NCBI GenBank assembly: GCA_036768485.1
Contig: JAVLUZ010000583.1
Location: 1,031,342-1,095,341, forward strand
From: Mermis nigrescens
Lineage: Eukaryota; Nematoda; Enoplea; Mermithida; Mermithidae
Length of the DNA: 64,000 nucleotides
Reading direction: 5' to 3'
The notes under the pieces: generated by a model
Told to the model about the DNA's origin: nothing
Databases searched by the model: none
What the model saw: the letters and a program-made list of their open reading frames with translations, nothing else
Program-made: the position numbers and the translations under genes
Shown here: positions 22,835-36,700 of the stretch, piece by piece
Layout of the letters: each line of letters opens with the position of its first letter
How positions within the stretch are numbered: position 1 is the first letter of the stretch

Positions 22835-22836
22835 TA

Positions 22837-23370
22837 ATATATATGATCGCATGTAAAAAGTATAAATAGAGCGTCGACATTTCGTAAAAACAAGCTGGGC
22901 GAGTCAATAACTGAATTACTAATGAGATTTTTTAAAAATTGAGTACGATTAGAATTTGCTTTCACTGAAATTCATTAACATTTCATGATATCCATCATTA
23001 AATTTAGATATTAGCCCTATACGTCTCGTGTCCTTGCCATTAGGTCAGAACACTGCACACTTATTATAATTAAGCCACATGCTAATAAATTAAATCTCTA
23101 CTTACCTTTCATTCCAGGTCAGCTTTCTAAGAAGTCTCATTTTTCTTAACAATCTCATGCTCACAATCGATATGCTAATTAAGAAGCGTAACCTCATTCC
23201 GGCTTGCATAAATGCTAATCTAAGAGATTTTACTTTTGACCTGATCAGAGCAATTAAGATAGCTGGTTAAATTGCGAAGCGAAAATAAAATTTTATGTTG
23301 AATTAATTATTTTGTGAATTACTCCGCACTAAGTAAATCGATATTCTGTAATTTTTGAGCTTGGTTACAG
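22837..23370. other. Intergenic/intronic, possible exon at 23119
   Basis: No repeats recognised. After the acceptor ttacctttcattccag (exon from 23119) a plus-strand frame stays open for about 50 codons (VSFLRSLIFLNNLMLTIDML...) up to GCTG|gttaaa. Its phase does not fit the exon at 23371, so it is not called. Confidence 0.25.
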
Positions 23371-23454
23371 CCGTATGAAGTCACAAAAAAGATCATTAGA
23401 GAGCCAAAAGCGTTATTGAAACAAAGACGCAATCAGAATGGAACGTCTCGTCAG
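23371..23454 (+). CDS. Candidate exon, gene uncertain
   Basis: Acceptor cttggttacag and donor CGTCAG|gttcaa give a phase 0 to 0 exon of 28 codons: PYEVTKKIIREPKALLKQRR then NQNGTSRQ. It is basic and unrecognised. It joins in phase with 25777 and may belong to the upstream unknown gene or to the 5' end of the large PH-TBC gene. Confidence 0.35.
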
Positions 23455-25010
23455 GTTCAAAAGCGCAATTGATGTTGATTTAAGATAAAGCTTAATTAAT
23501 AATCAGTTCATGTAAGACAACACTTGCTAAAAATGCAGTAATTCCAAGCAATTTAAGAAAAACACCGACAGGTTGATTATCATATTGCTTTGCTTTTGAG
23601 TTAAAAAGCTATTTTCAGTAATCATATTTTATTGAAAAATCAAAGGCTGGCTGCGCTTAATTTTGCGGATTCTTTAAATTTCTCGAATAGCATTCTAGTT
23701 ATAATCGCTTTTATATTGAGAATTTGCCGAGATATACGTATTATTCTAGTGAACGAAGTAAATTACACTTCTCAACTCACTCGTGTTACTAAAGTTTCAG
23801 AAGCCCGACCAAGTAACTCAGGAATAAAGGAATTGGTTTTATGCTTATTTGAATAATTTTAATGCTAAAGACTGCATTAGACGTCAAAGTAGCCATACGG
23901 CCATACATGGGTAAGCCATACAAGGCATGCCATAAGAATCCGGCAGTCTGGGTGGTGTAAAACTGGCAAAAATCCCAAAAACATGCTGGACTATCGATTT
24001 TGGAGATCTGCGGGATTTTTGGGGTCTCTAGGCCCCTCTCCCTACGTCCACGGGTGCATGCAGCTACCACCATGCACGGTCTAATGCGAATCCTAGCACG
24101 TTTACCGGAGTTTCCCATGCTTTAGCCGATTCCGCCCCTTATTTTGCCTTATCTTACAATAATTTAGGATTTGGAGAAACATTCCCGCCTGCATCCCTAA
24201 AATTTCCGATTGAGTTTCTTGGTCCGATCAGTGTTTTTCTTCTTTCCTCAGTACGTTCTTGTCATTTGGGAAATACGAATAGTCAGCGTAAAAGATATGT
24301 TGATTCGGATTCTTTGCTGAACCAAGTGTCAAAAAGGAAGCAATGAGCGCATTCCACAGCAAACCTAAGGCTAATGATGTATGATTTTGAAAGATTTATG
24401 TAGCAGAACCCAGGTTTTTGGTTTAAATCGCCAAGCCTCAGAAAATACGGTTTTTGCGAATGACGGGTGTAAATATGAGATTCCCCTAAGCTCAAAATAA
24501 TAAATTTATTCAGGTAAGTTGGTACCTTGAAAAAACCCATTTCATTACCCTTATGTCGTAATAAACAGTTTCGGCTGTATTGCTGCAATTTGGCTTAAAT
24601 TTCCAACGCTGAAGCATTGAACAGCTGAACAAACGATTTAAGGTTGATGACGTTAGTCACTATAATAATAAATGGGAGTTTCATGCCAATTCATCTATTC
24701 AATTGTGTTGGTAGGTACCTATTTCAAAATTGCAGAATGGCTTGTTCTGCGGCAAGGACGCTAATTAGATCTTTAATTATTAATCATGTGAGCTTCCCAC
24801 GCGAATTTTTCCTGTCTTTAATACGCAATTTCGCATTAAAAATTGTCTAGCCGGCCGGAGCTGGATTGATTTTGGATTTATTTTTAACATTAGTTTTTTA
24901 CATATACCGTTCAATGTTGATCACCGATTAAGCATACATCAATAAAGTAAGAAGAGGTAGTAATTTTTAATCATGCATTCGATTACTAGTACAGACCTAC
25001 TTTGAAACAG

Positions 25011-25312
25011 ACATGCACGTGGGGGTTTGGGAGGTCCTGCCTGACCCCCCCCCCCGCTCAGAATGGGAAAATGGAAAATTTTGTAGGAAAAATGAGGCAA
25101 AATTAAGGCCAAAAATGGATTAAAATTGACAATTTTCCACAAAAAAACGATTGAAAATGACCAGAAACTGTGGAATAACGTAATTTTATTGCTATTTTAG
25201 CATTTATGCCAGTTTTGAGTTCATTTTTGCTCAAAAAGCTCTCTTTTTGGACACCCCTTAGACCGGCTGACCCCCTCCCTGATCGGCCATGCTGTGCACC
25301 TATGCTCAGAAA
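25011..25312 (-). repeat. R1-family repeat, inverted
   Basis: Runs from gacatgcacgtgggggtttg, through a ten-C run, to gatcggccatgctgtgcacc; one of the best-preserved R1 copies. Confidence 0.7.
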
Positions 25313-25776
25313 CGTATGCAATATGATGACGTTTAAGAGTGAATAATACGCAGGAAAGTGAGTTTTAGGGGGAGTCCGAACTCCTCCAGAAGCCATTAAA
25401 CACAAGAATTGAATTTTTTGCAATTTTGGCCCTTACAGACTCCGAGAATTTGGCTGCTGCCCATTTTAGTCTGGAAGATCTAGCGGAGCCAGTCCATACA
25501 TCCATCATCCATCAGTACCATTGTACAGACGTTGATAGCCGGCCTCCCACTGACTCCTGAATGGATGAACTCAACACAAATGCACTAATTCATCGGTGAA
25601 TAACAATACATAGACGAAAAAAGTGTGGAGATGGGAATAAGGCAATGCACAAATTAAAGTTAAATATTATTAACCCTGAAATTCACGACATACCATATTT
25701 TCTAAAGAAAGCTAAACGTATTTAAGATTTTCCTGACAAACAATTTTGGTTTCGTTCTCATTGTTGTTCTATATAG

Positions 25777-25895
25777 GTGCCACTTAACGCGAGCACTTCG
25801 GCACTATTAGTGCACCCTGCCAAGAATCACACAAGAGAATTTTCATGCGTTTCGTTCCGGTCGAAATTTTTGATCTCTGCAATCAATCCATACAG
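25777..25895 (+). CDS. Candidate exon, gene uncertain
   Basis: Strong acceptor (gttgttctatatag) and donor TACAG|gtttac. The frame VPLNASTSALLVHPAKNHTR then EFSCVSFRSKFLISAINPYR is open throughout, phase 0 to 2. No family is recognised. It could be an upstream coding exon of the PH-TBC gene. Confidence 0.4.
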
Positions 25896-26302
25896 GTTTA
25901 CCTACTTAATTGAACAGATTTTTGAAGCTATCCGCCAATTCATAAAGGACAAGACGTATGAGAAAAGAAATTATTGTTTATTATACATAGGTTAATTGAT
26001 GATTTATGATGAAACAGAAAAGGCCAAATTAGGAATTATGCTTTAGGACACAAAAGAAGTGGACAAAAGGAAACAAGTTGTCACAGCAGAAAGTCGGAAA
26101 AAAGCTTAAGAAATTAGACTTTAAATAATGCGAAATATTGAAATTTTTCCTGCTGCTAGCAGAATTAAAGGAAGTAGCACTTCTATCCAGACAAATAAGT
26201 GCATAAATCGCGTATTTCAACAGCATTAGCAAGAGATTTGCCTATTCAAATTTTAGCTGTTCTGAGGAGCACTCTAAAAAAACGCCTGGAGGGAGTTAAC
26301 CA

Positions 26303-26590
26303 TGCATGCGCAGCATAGCCGATTGGGGGGTCAGCCGGTCTGGAGGATCAAAAGTTCAACTTTTTGGGCCAAAATGATCTTAAAAACTGAGTATAAATGC
26401 TAAAATGACGTTTAAACTACTTTCTTTTACAGTTTCTGGTCAATTTCAAACACTCTTGAAATTTTTTAAATTTTCATCCATTTTCAGCCTTCGTTTATTT
26501 CTGATTTCCCCATAAAATTTCCCATTTTTCCATTTTAATGGGAGGTTATAGATAAGACCCTCATTCCTCTCTCTAACCTGCATGTCTGGA
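26303..26590 (+). repeat. R1-family repeat
   Basis: From catgcgcagcatagccgattggg with ggtcagccggtctggaggat to the cctgcatgtctgg end. Confidence 0.7.
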
Positions 26591-27195
26591 GATAAGCATC
26601 ATATTTTCTTCAAAGGCAGCAAAACATGCATTAAGTTTTGCATTGCTCAAGTCTAATTTTTAAGAGATTTATCAACTTTCGCGTGCAAGGTTAAATTCTT
26701 CTCACTCACTCTTTTGCATCCCGAACGTAAAAATCAAAGTATTCCTACTTTTTGTTAGATCGTTTACATATAAAATTTTTCGGTGATTCAGGTAATGCAT
26801 TAAATTTCTTTATTTTTAAGTTTTAACCATTTCAAAGTTTTTTTGTTCAGATATAAGATTTTTCAATAATTCTTCAAATTTCATAATTTTTTTAATTTTT
26901 AAACACATGCACGCCATTTTAAGCTTGGATACACACAATTGTTTTCAGGCTAAATGATAGTAGTATCGTATATCTATGATAAAATCGACGAAGACTTAGT
27001 CGAATATTAAGGCCTAATATCAAAAAATGTCGACAAGTTGGTTCAGTGCAAGCGGTTATTTGAACGCAAAAATGAAGGGCCGCAATAGTAAGCCTTTTTT
27101 AAATCTTATGCATTCAAGAGACTTAGACTCTTTTCATGATAATGCAAAAAGGTAATTTGAAAAATAAAAAGGGAAAAATTCGATTGTCTCTCATG

Positions 27196-27562
27196 AGCCC
27201 CACCAGTCCCAACAGCCCCACCGTCCCAACGGCCCCACCGTCCCAACAGCCCCACCAAAAATTCCAACAGCCCCACCCGTCCCAACAGCCCCACCAGTCC
27301 CAACAGCCCCACCGTCCCAACAGCCCCACCAATAATCCCAACAGCCCCACAAATCCAACAGCCCCACCAATCCCAACAGCCCCACCGTCCCAACAACCCC
27401 ACCGTCCCAAGAGCCCCACCGTCCCAACAGCCCCACCCACAACAGTCCCAGTCCCACAGCTCCACCGTCCCAACAGCCCCACCATCCCAACAACTCCCAC
27501 CGTCCCAACAGCCCCACTGTCCACCAACAGCCCCACCAATAATCCCAACAGCCCCACTAGTC
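27196..27562 (-). repeat. G-rich minisatellite, first arm
   Basis: About 20 copies of the complement of GGTGGGGCTGTTGGGAC (17 bp, with +4 and other variants). Because 17 is not a multiple of three and the unit lacks stops, most frames on both strands stay open. The resulting long repetitive ORFs should not be taken as genes. Confidence 0.9.
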
Positions 27563-28032
27563 CCAAGAAATAAGTAAAATAAAGCGTCATCATTCCGAGA
27601 TTTGACTATTAACAAACTCTGTGCCAATTTCTGGCTCAAAAACTTTTCAGTAGGCCCAAAATTATTCATATCGCAATATCAAACAAAAACTCATGTAAAT
27701 AACGTACCTAATGCTTTTCGCCTCTGGCGTACATAAAATCGAAACGCGTTTATACATACCATTTTTTAGTCCTTAAATGTAATTTTGCTATTTTTATGTT
27801 CATTTACATAAGTTTGAGCTTTCTTTTATGCCAATCGAATATAGGTATGTTGTTTAGTTCGTGCACATCGATCTATGCATGCAATATGCAGCTACATTTG
27901 GGCAGTACGTACTTTCCTACCTAAATTGTACGTACATGCTGCTTCTTTTATGATCAAACGAAGACCGTATAAGTTCAATAATTCAAAAGTACATCCGTCA
28001 AACGCACTTCTCGCATAATAGCAATCGCAGTA

Positions 28033-28365
28033 ATGGTGGGGCTGTTGGGATTATTGGTGGGGCTGTTGGGACGGTGGGGCTGTTGGGACGGTGGGGTTGT
28101 TGGGACAGTGGGGCTGTTGGGACTGGTGGGGCTGTTGGGACGGTGGGGCTGTTGGGATTATTGGTGGGACTGTTGGGACGGTGGGGCTGTTGGGACGGTG
28201 GGGTTGTTGGGACGGTGGGGCTGTTGGGATGGGTGGGGCTGTTGGGATTGGTTGGGCTGTTGGGATTATTGGTGGGGCTGTTGGGACGGGTGGGGCTGTT
28301 GGGACTGGTGGGGCTGTTGGGACGGTGGGGCTGTTGGGACGGTGGGGCTGTTGGGACTGGTGAGG
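28033..28365 (+). repeat. G-rich minisatellite, second arm in opposite orientation
   Basis: The same 17-bp unit family as 27196-27562 but on the other strand, separated by about 470 bp of unrelated AT-rich DNA. Regular GGGG/GGG runs make it prone to G-quadruplexes on the plus strand, and the two arms can pair as a large hairpin. Confidence 0.9.
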
Positions 28366-29451
28366 CTCTTGCGACATCACCAAAAATTCTAGGCATTTTT
28401 AGGAGTCTTACCTGCTACCTAGGTATTAAATAAGGTAGGAATTAAAATTATAACTCAATTTACGCTGAGCATTAAGCCTAGAAATACTATTCAGGGAACT
28501 GAAGTGCACTGAAATTCCTATCTTGCTTATTTGTTTGCCACTACGTCATCACCTTGATCAATTCGAAAACAAAATGCATTCGATAAGACGAAACTTTGCA
28601 TAGATATCATAAATAGATGGTATTGTTTTTTCAAAAGTATGAAAAAATTGATAACTTTGCACGTATGTAGGTATATAAATTCAAAGAAGATTTTACCACC
28701 TGTTCGCTTATCTGAAAGAAAAACACGTCTCGAAAAATTTTTAGGCTCGTGGATAACGCAAAATGTACGTCTTCACAAATAATGTAAGCCCAACAAAAAG
28801 TCTGACACAATAACCTAGGAAAATAAGAGGCAAGATTTTTGCCTGCAGGCTAAACAGCTTTACTTACTCTGACATGATATGAATAATGCTGGACTCTATG
28901 CCAACGCTGGTTAAAATCGTAAAATCGAAACCATCCTATGATTTACATTCGGTAAATCAAATTTAAGATGAATTTCTCATACTTATGTATGATCTATTTC
29001 ACATGAGTTTGCGATATGAATTTCGATAATTTTTCCGACACTAAGCCGGTACTCTATAGTAAATATGGATCATCTCAATGCATTTATAACAATATCAGCT
29101 TGCTGTCGGTGGAAATTGTTTTGTTTTCGAATTTTCTAATTCGCTGTGATTTAACACTTTTTAGTACGAGTATACGTGCGTATTTTAAAAATCAGTAATC
29201 TTTAAAGTAAAGTACCTAACCAAAGTGCTTAACTTATAGCTTACGCCTTACTCCATTCGACTCGTCGCTATTATTTCGCCATAAATGAAGTCGAAGCGAG
29301 TTTGGTTTATTTCAAAAACATAGACGATTTTCTCAAGAGTCAACATCAAATCGGATCCTTTCAACTCAAAAATTGCGCCATAACGTTGAGCAGCGATCAG
29401 AACTCTGTTTTTATAATTCAGTAAGTGATGTTTACATACTCGTAGATGTAA
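28366..29451. other. Non-coding, weak exon-like pieces
   Basis: Nothing firm. A short segment at 28744-28783 (G CTC GTG GAT... to ATAAT|gtaagc) is phase-compatible (2 to 2) with the exon at 25777 but too short to call. Confidence 0.2.
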
Positions 29452-29705
29452 CCATAGGTGCACAGCATAGTCGAATTGGGGGGCAGCCGGTCTAGTGTGT
29501 CAAAAATTAAGCGTTAAAACAGCGTTAAAAAGGCTTTATTACACAGTTTCTGGTCGATTCTAAAGCACTTTTAAAAGAAAATGTTTAATTTTCATTCATT
29601 TTTAGCCTTTAGGTTTTGCCTGATTTTTCCCTAAAAATTTCCCATTTTTCCATTCTGGAGGGTCTATATCCCAAAGCCCCTTCCTTTCCCTGCGTGCATG
29701 TATGG
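29452..29705 (+). repeat. R1-family repeat
   Basis: From ataggtgcacagcatagtcg with gggcagccggtctag to cctgcgtgcatgtatgg. Confidence 0.65.
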
Positions 29706-30687
29706 ATATGACATCTATGTACATCAATATTCAATCTCTTAACAAAAACCCTTTAGGTTCTTATTTTTACCAAGCCAAAGAAGAACTAACTTGTTGTTTC
29801 TAGAATTTCTACAATTCTTCGTTGACAGGTGTCGATTTCTCTGACAATTGGTATTTATTCTAAGTACCTACGTAAAGAGCTCCTAGACTATAACTTTTTA
29901 TATTATTGTGATTATTATATTAATATTTTTATTAATTTCAGTTTATAGTCACGAAAAGCTCTCAGAAAAGACATTGAGATTACGTTCGTTGCTTGCAGCA
30001 CAATTGATTCTGGATAAAAAGAGGCCCAATTTTTAATTTGCAAAAAAAACCTTTTTCTTCTACAATAGAAGAATTTCGCATACATACTCTTACTTAAATA
30101 AAATGTATTTTTTAGAGGCACATTATCAATTATCTTTTAATTAGATCTTGAATTTAGCGAGAATGGAATATTCTTTTAAAAATTTTATGATTTTTGCAGT
30201 ATTATCAAGGAGTTAACAAATTTTCTCAGCAAATCAAGTACTCCTTTTGATAAAAGTTTGATTGAGAGAAGAGAGAATAGACGAATCGATCTTGTTTCGG
30301 CTAATGAAAAAAGCATAAACTATTCAAAAATCAGTAGAGAGAACAGTCGAATCGATTTTATTTCTGCTAATGAAAAAAGCATTACATAAAAATGCATATT
30401 TTCCTATAAATGAGTTCTTGGCTACATTACGATTCGCTATTCCAAATTGATGTTTACAAATATTGACATGCCCATAAAAAAATTATATGAGCACTTATTG
30501 CGCGTAATTACACCTAAAATATGTTTGTCTGTGGATTGCGATTAATTTGCATAGATTTGTAACGTATTCCACGATGACATGTTAAAAAGTTTGGTTTTTC
30601 GGAACTTTTGATGCATGCGGACAACCAGTTCGTTTTCGGGTTTCGAACTTTGTTAGTTCAACGAAAAAACTTTTTACACCGTAACAG

Positions 30688-30743
30688 ACGGAAAATTATG
30701 ATCCTGTCGAAAATTCTTCATGTGCGACGATATATATTTCGCT
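30688..30743 (+). CDS. Fusion gene: PH-domain exon (tentative)
   Basis: Acceptor accgtaacag and donor CT|gtgacg. It reads TENYDPVENSSCATIYIS and joins in phase 2 to the next exon, giving a PH-like strand ATIYISLTSDGRT. The GTGACG donor is weak and the following intron is 48 bp. The N-terminal PH strands were not found. Confidence 0.4.
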
Positions 30744-33700
30744 GTGACGTAACGAGCGTTTTCGTCGAAACGTTTTTTTAAATACTTTCAGTACATCGGA
30801 CGGTCGTACTTGCGAATTAGAAGCCGAAAATGAAGACTGCGCTATCAACTGGGCCATTCGCTTGCAGGTTAAATCACGAAATACCGATTTTAGTCTGATT
30901 TTTTGATAATCTTATTAATTTTGATAGTCCAAAGCGTCGCCGACTTGTGGCGTAGCTTCGACGGAAAGTGGCAATCTATCCGCTTACAAGTTTTTGGATC
31001 GTAGAGCTTCGTTTCAAGTGCGCCAAGTAGAAGAAACACAAGTAAACTATGCAATTTTGAGCATTTTATCACAGCAAATTTTTTTTATAGATATTAAAGC
31101 TTTTTTAGTCTTTAAAGTTGTTTGCATAGATACTAAACTTTATTTAGTTTTTGAATTCTTTATATTTTGATTTAAAATTCTGCATGAGATTTAACTTTTC
31201 TACACTAAGAGTTTGTTTTACATGCCAATCGCATAAGGAACACATGAAACCATTTCTAATCTTATAGATTGGTCGCGATATAAGAAGATCTGGATCGTAT
31301 GATGCAAGTACGGCTGTGTGTATGATCGGGTAGAAGTTATCAGTTGCCTGCGACTTTTGTTATGAATGAATTAACCCTTGAGATGGACAAAAAGGCAGTA
31401 GCGAATCTCAAAATCTAGTTGCGGAGATGACTTAATTTTGGGAAAATCCTCGGAAGAATTAAAAATAATTCAAAATACGATAAATTTTCCATATTTTTCA
31501 ATTTTTGTAAGACTAAACTTTTCGATATTACCTCACCTTTGTGTCTCTAACGAAAGTACTACTTAGAATTAGTTTTTTCTTATTAGAAATCAGCATTTTG
31601 AGCATTTCCGGCTCAATATTATCATGATATGCTTAGTTTATATGATAATGACATGATGTGATATGATACGATATTTAAAATATGTATAGTGATATGCCTC
31701 AATTCTTCATATAAGATAGGGAATGGCTGAAAGTGTTCAAAATTGCTTACACCATGAGATCAAAGGAGGTGAACACGCTTATTTAGCATTTAAAATGCCA
31801 ATGCACTCAAGTTCAGTCTTTGAAATTTGTGACAAATTATTGTATTAAACTGACCAACTTAGTTGAAAATCTACATAATAAGTTGAATTTTTCTCATTAA
31901 GTGAAAAAGTTATCTGTCAACACCTTGTACTGTCCTAAAATCATCTAGCAGTATTCGATTTTCTGAAATTTTAGAGAAAGTCACTACCCCTCTCTTCTCT
32001 ATATACTATTTTGTGGTGTAGATCATTCATAACAGTGCTTGCTGGACCCATTAATTTTGTTCCCTAAAAGATAGTACACTGTCGTTATTTTTTAACTTTT
32101 TTATCATTTTTTATTTTATTTTATTATATTTTTACAAAATGGTTGTACATTGTTCGATTATGTGTATGAAAATGCAAAGCGCAAATGACGATAAATATGA
32201 AACCTGATTTTAAAATAGGTCAAATTATTTTCTCAAGCAAACGAGCTTACTTACTACGATAAAGAGCTTCATCATCTGTAACAAATAGCAAGTTGTACTG
32301 CAGAAGATATATTGGAGAAAATTATCGTTATTTTTATAAAATGCAACCTATTTCGTAGATAAATGTTGAAGAAAATATCGTCATTTTTATTAAATGCAAC
32401 TGATTTTGGATATAACAGCCATTAATTTCATTCGTTCATTCCTCTATAGATGCATTTCCTTCCGTTGATATCGCACGATTGGCAACCAGAGTCCCAACTG
32501 CTAATTTATTATCCTACGATAAAGATTGTTTCATTCGGCCGTTAAAAAACACCATGAACGCATCCTCTGATAATGGATCAACACCGGATAAAAAGACGTG
32601 CAAAGTTTTTGACCCAAGACTAGCCCCTAATTGGCCAAAGATTAAAGTCATCTTAGCATCTGATGACGATTTAGCAGAAGAACTAGATGAGCGAGAGGGA
32701 ATTAGCGGAACAAATAGTTCATTGCCTACAAATCAAGACATACTAAACAATAATCAGAGCCTTAGTTTCGCGACTGAAGATCAGGTGGGACAAAAATTCA
32801 CGAGCTTTTAAAATAATTTAAGTAGTTCAAAAAGATTAAAATTTATTTTAGTCTAATCAAAACCAGATTATTGACGACGGCGCGGCAAAGCGGCAACAAA
32901 ATGAACCTAAAAAGGATCAAAAAAGTAATCAGTTTAGCAGAGGATATCATATTTATTTGTAGCTTGATCTAATTTACCCAAATTATTTTTCAACTCGGCT
33001 TTGCATCGTCTTAAATTCAGATATTCCTAAGAAGTTTTTGCAATCGAGCGTTCAATTTGAAGATTCCACATTAGCGCCTGGTTTAGCGGTCGAACGCTTT
33101 GCTCCCGTTTACGTAACAGAAGGACAAATTGAACGCCGAAAGTAGGTTTTCAGAATTCGTTTATCAGAATTATAATTGAATAGAAAATTTTATTGTAGGG
33201 ATAAGAAATTATATTGATGAATATTATATTATAGAAGCGCGTGAAACAAACAACATACAAAGTCAGCACGTAAATTCTCTATCTGCCAGCATAAAAAAGC
33301 TAAAAAACGCAAAAACATTTTGAAAATCTGATTTATGGATCCACGCCAATGTGCGCCTACAAATGTATTTAGACACAAAGATTACTGCTTGCCATCCCTG
33401 ACTCAACTTGCAGCACGAAATTAAAGAAGACCGACCAGTCACAGGTATAAACTGATAGAAAAACAGGATTTTTAGCTTTATCGAGCTGAAGCTGCTCTGA
33501 ATAAATACACCGAGCAGTTTAATTGGCGTAAAGCTAGGAGATTTCTTATTGCTTTGTTTATGTTGCAAAAACTTATATGCCTAGCTTTTTGCTCGTTTTT
33601 CTTACTTTGTTCACTCAGCAAAACGTTTTGCTTTTTGAAGGAAGTGATAAAGACCTCAGACCCCGATCCGCGCGTATGTTAGTGGGACTATCTTCTGCAA

Positions 33701-36700
33701 GAATAAGAATCAAAATTGTTTAAATTCGTATCAGAAACAAAAGCAATCAATAATAACATATTCTTAGTTTCAATAACGGAATCAATTCACAGTCTCTTGA
33801 GCATATTAATTCGTGCACCCAGCTTTTTGTCGCGAAATTTCTTATACAGTGATGAGTTAAAAAACCCGTAAAATAAATAAGAGCTAAAGCGGGTCTAGAT
33901 AATCAAATTTGTAGAATCTTAAAAAAATATGTTATGAAGCTAGTTTGATTGACAATCAAAGAAAAACACGATTCTAATAAAAGCGGTCATGTGCCAGAGA
34001 CTGTTGTTTGCAAACCTGATTTATGTTTACTTGTTTGACGATTGCCTGTATTTCATTTCGGTCTATCGGTCAAATAAAATTGTATGAAATTTGCTCTATA
34101 TCATTATTATTATTATTATTATATTTCTTGATTTTCACTCATTATTTATTAGCTACCTATTTGCTAATAAAAGTTTTATTTTTCAACAAAGCAATAAAAA
34201 GTTAATTTTTTGTAATAAGCTTAATGTTATCAATCAACAACCTCCAATTTCATTATTCCATGGCTCAATCCACGCATATTAATCACGATTATATGCAGAT
34301 TCCGCTTTTGGCATATGATTTTCGTTACTAGTTATCTCTTAACAGTACGTCGTTTGTAGATCGTACTCTTTGCTAAGTACTGTACGGAATACTTTTAAAA
34401 AATGAGTCGTACGTTAAATCGTCTATGAAGAGGTATTCTTTGTATTTCATATGCTCATTTTAATCTTAAAATGCAAATATTTTTCCATTAGATCAATAGC
34501 GAAGGAAAATTGATTTGAAAGTTGTTTTGTTTTAAAAATGTTGTGTCAATTGATTCAATCAGCTTCATGATTATTTCTACGTTTCATTATTACAAGTATT
34601 TTCTTCTGGAAAAAGAGCACATTTCCATGCTTCGCATAATTTTTTAGCATTTCCATGATATTAACTCTCTTGATCAGCATCTCAGTGCCTGACGGTATAA
34701 TTTTATTTTTGTATTAATAAAATCTGATCCGCTTGTTCGTTAAACTCATTCGCCTCATCACTTCATAACAAATTCATCCTTTTAATTGATCAATTTCTTA
34801 AGTCCAAATCGCTCAATGAACGTAATTAAAAAATTTTGGGCCATCACGACCAGATATGCACATGGAGTAGGGGTTTCTAGACCCCCAAGGAATGAATGGG
34901 AAATTTTTTGAGAGAAAATGAGGCAAAATGAAGGTCGAATGGATTGAAATTGAAAATTTTCGTCAAAAGTGTCTTAAATTGATGAGAAACTGTGTAATAA
35001 CGTAGTTTTAACACTATTTTAGCGCTTATACCACTTTTTGAGGTCATTTTGGCCCAAAAACACAATTACTGACTCTTAGACCGGTTGACTCCCCCCATAT
35101 CGGCCATGATGTGCATCTATGATCACGCACGACCCTTTGATTGCAAAACCGCGAGTATGGTGCATTTTAGCCTTTTGCGGGATTAATTAGAAAGCAAAAG
35201 CGCTTGATTTAATATACACAATTACTGATTTATTTTATTTCTCTCGCATTTTTAAAGTTCGTTCGTTCCGTGCATCGCTTATCGACCAAATGACGTGTGA
35301 TTATTTATTTAAAATAGTGAAATCTATTTCCAGCGAATCTGCAAAAAACTACAATCGACATATTACTCTTTGTGTACAAAAATATTAACGTCGCTTCATT
35401 GGCTTCTCTTCCACAATTTTCGCAAGGAGCGAAGCTTTAGTGACGTCAAGGGAGATTTCTAGGCAACGGGCTCAATGGGCCGGGCCGCCAATAAGCTTGT
35501 CATTGATCAGATGAATATATTCTATGGCAATAACGTATTGCCAGGAGCAACAAATAAGAGAGCAGAGCGAGAAAAATAGAGAAGCCCGATAATTAGCTTA
35601 TTTCAATTTCTTTCACTATCGCGCGCGTATGAGCATATGCGATTCAAATTTTTTACAAATTTTCGTTTTTTCATAGTTTTTGCTCTTTTGTATGGTTCCC
35701 GCTCTCATCATCGCTCACTCGTCTTGATACAGCCGACCTTCACTTTTTTCGCAAATTTACGTGATTTTTTGGCACTATGATTTCGCATATTTCATTTACT
35801 ACTGACAAACCTATCAGGTTTTTGCCAAAAATGGTGTAGTCAATTATTCAATTATCCTCACTTTCGCGTTTCTAAGCATTTTGGAAAATCCAAATGCGCC
35901 TAATAGATTTGAAGCCTATTTTCCCGCAATCCAATTTACATCCAAGAGAACGGAATGGTTTAAGAGGAAAATGAGAAAAGTAACTAATGTACTATCTATT
36001 AAATGGGCTGAAATAAGAGATAGCAACCCTCAGTTTTATTTCATTCAAAATATGCGGTAAACCTTAATCACTGTTTTTTAAACCTAAATCACACATGGCC
36101 GTGGGGTCTGAGGAGTCTGGCTGGACTCCCAGAATCTGAAAGACCACCAAATCGATGGACCCTCAGAATTGAATTTTTGGTGCTATGTTTGGTGATTTGG
36201 CCCTCCTGGACCCCCAAACATTTGGTTGCTTGCTGCCCATGTATGCTCAAAATGTGCTCAAAGCCACGCATAAATTTTATTTGAAATTCAGTCGTTTTTC
36301 TTTCACTTTTATTTTTAGTATTCTTAATCGAAATATTATGGACGAAGATTATGATGAAGCATCTAAGCTGGATGAATGCACAGGAAACGCCTTTCCTACG
36401 CCATCGCAGGCTAGCTCGAAGGTGTCCCTGATCGGTCTGAGTTCTTCAATGTATGTTATGCAAGTGTTTGTTATTCTTAAGCTGTTAATTATTTATGTCG
36501 GTCACATCAAAAATAAAAATATAATTAGAAATTTAATTGAACAAGTATTTAAATTATTAGAATATAGAATTAGAAATAAAAATTTGATTCAATAAAAAAG
36601 AAAATTAAGGCCAAACCTAACCGATTAAATGTTTCTCGGCCTTGATATTATCTACGCATTATTAGAATTGAGGATTAAAAATAAAGAAAAATGAAGGTAT

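Larger units (their letters stand above)
33142..36318. other. Large intron with R1/R2 copies
   Basis: A 3.2 kb intron whose flanking phases match. It contains an inverted R1 at 34853-35122, a short inverted R2 at 36093-36250 about 70 bp from the acceptor, and a (TTA)n run near 34108. Confidence 0.6.

Noticed and set aside
27106..28433. Long repetitive ORFs (GLLGRWGCWDGG / QQPHRPNSPT types) on both strands
   Set aside because: They arise from a 17-bp stop-free minisatellite read in all frames. They lack splice signals and codon bias, and mirror each other on opposite strands.
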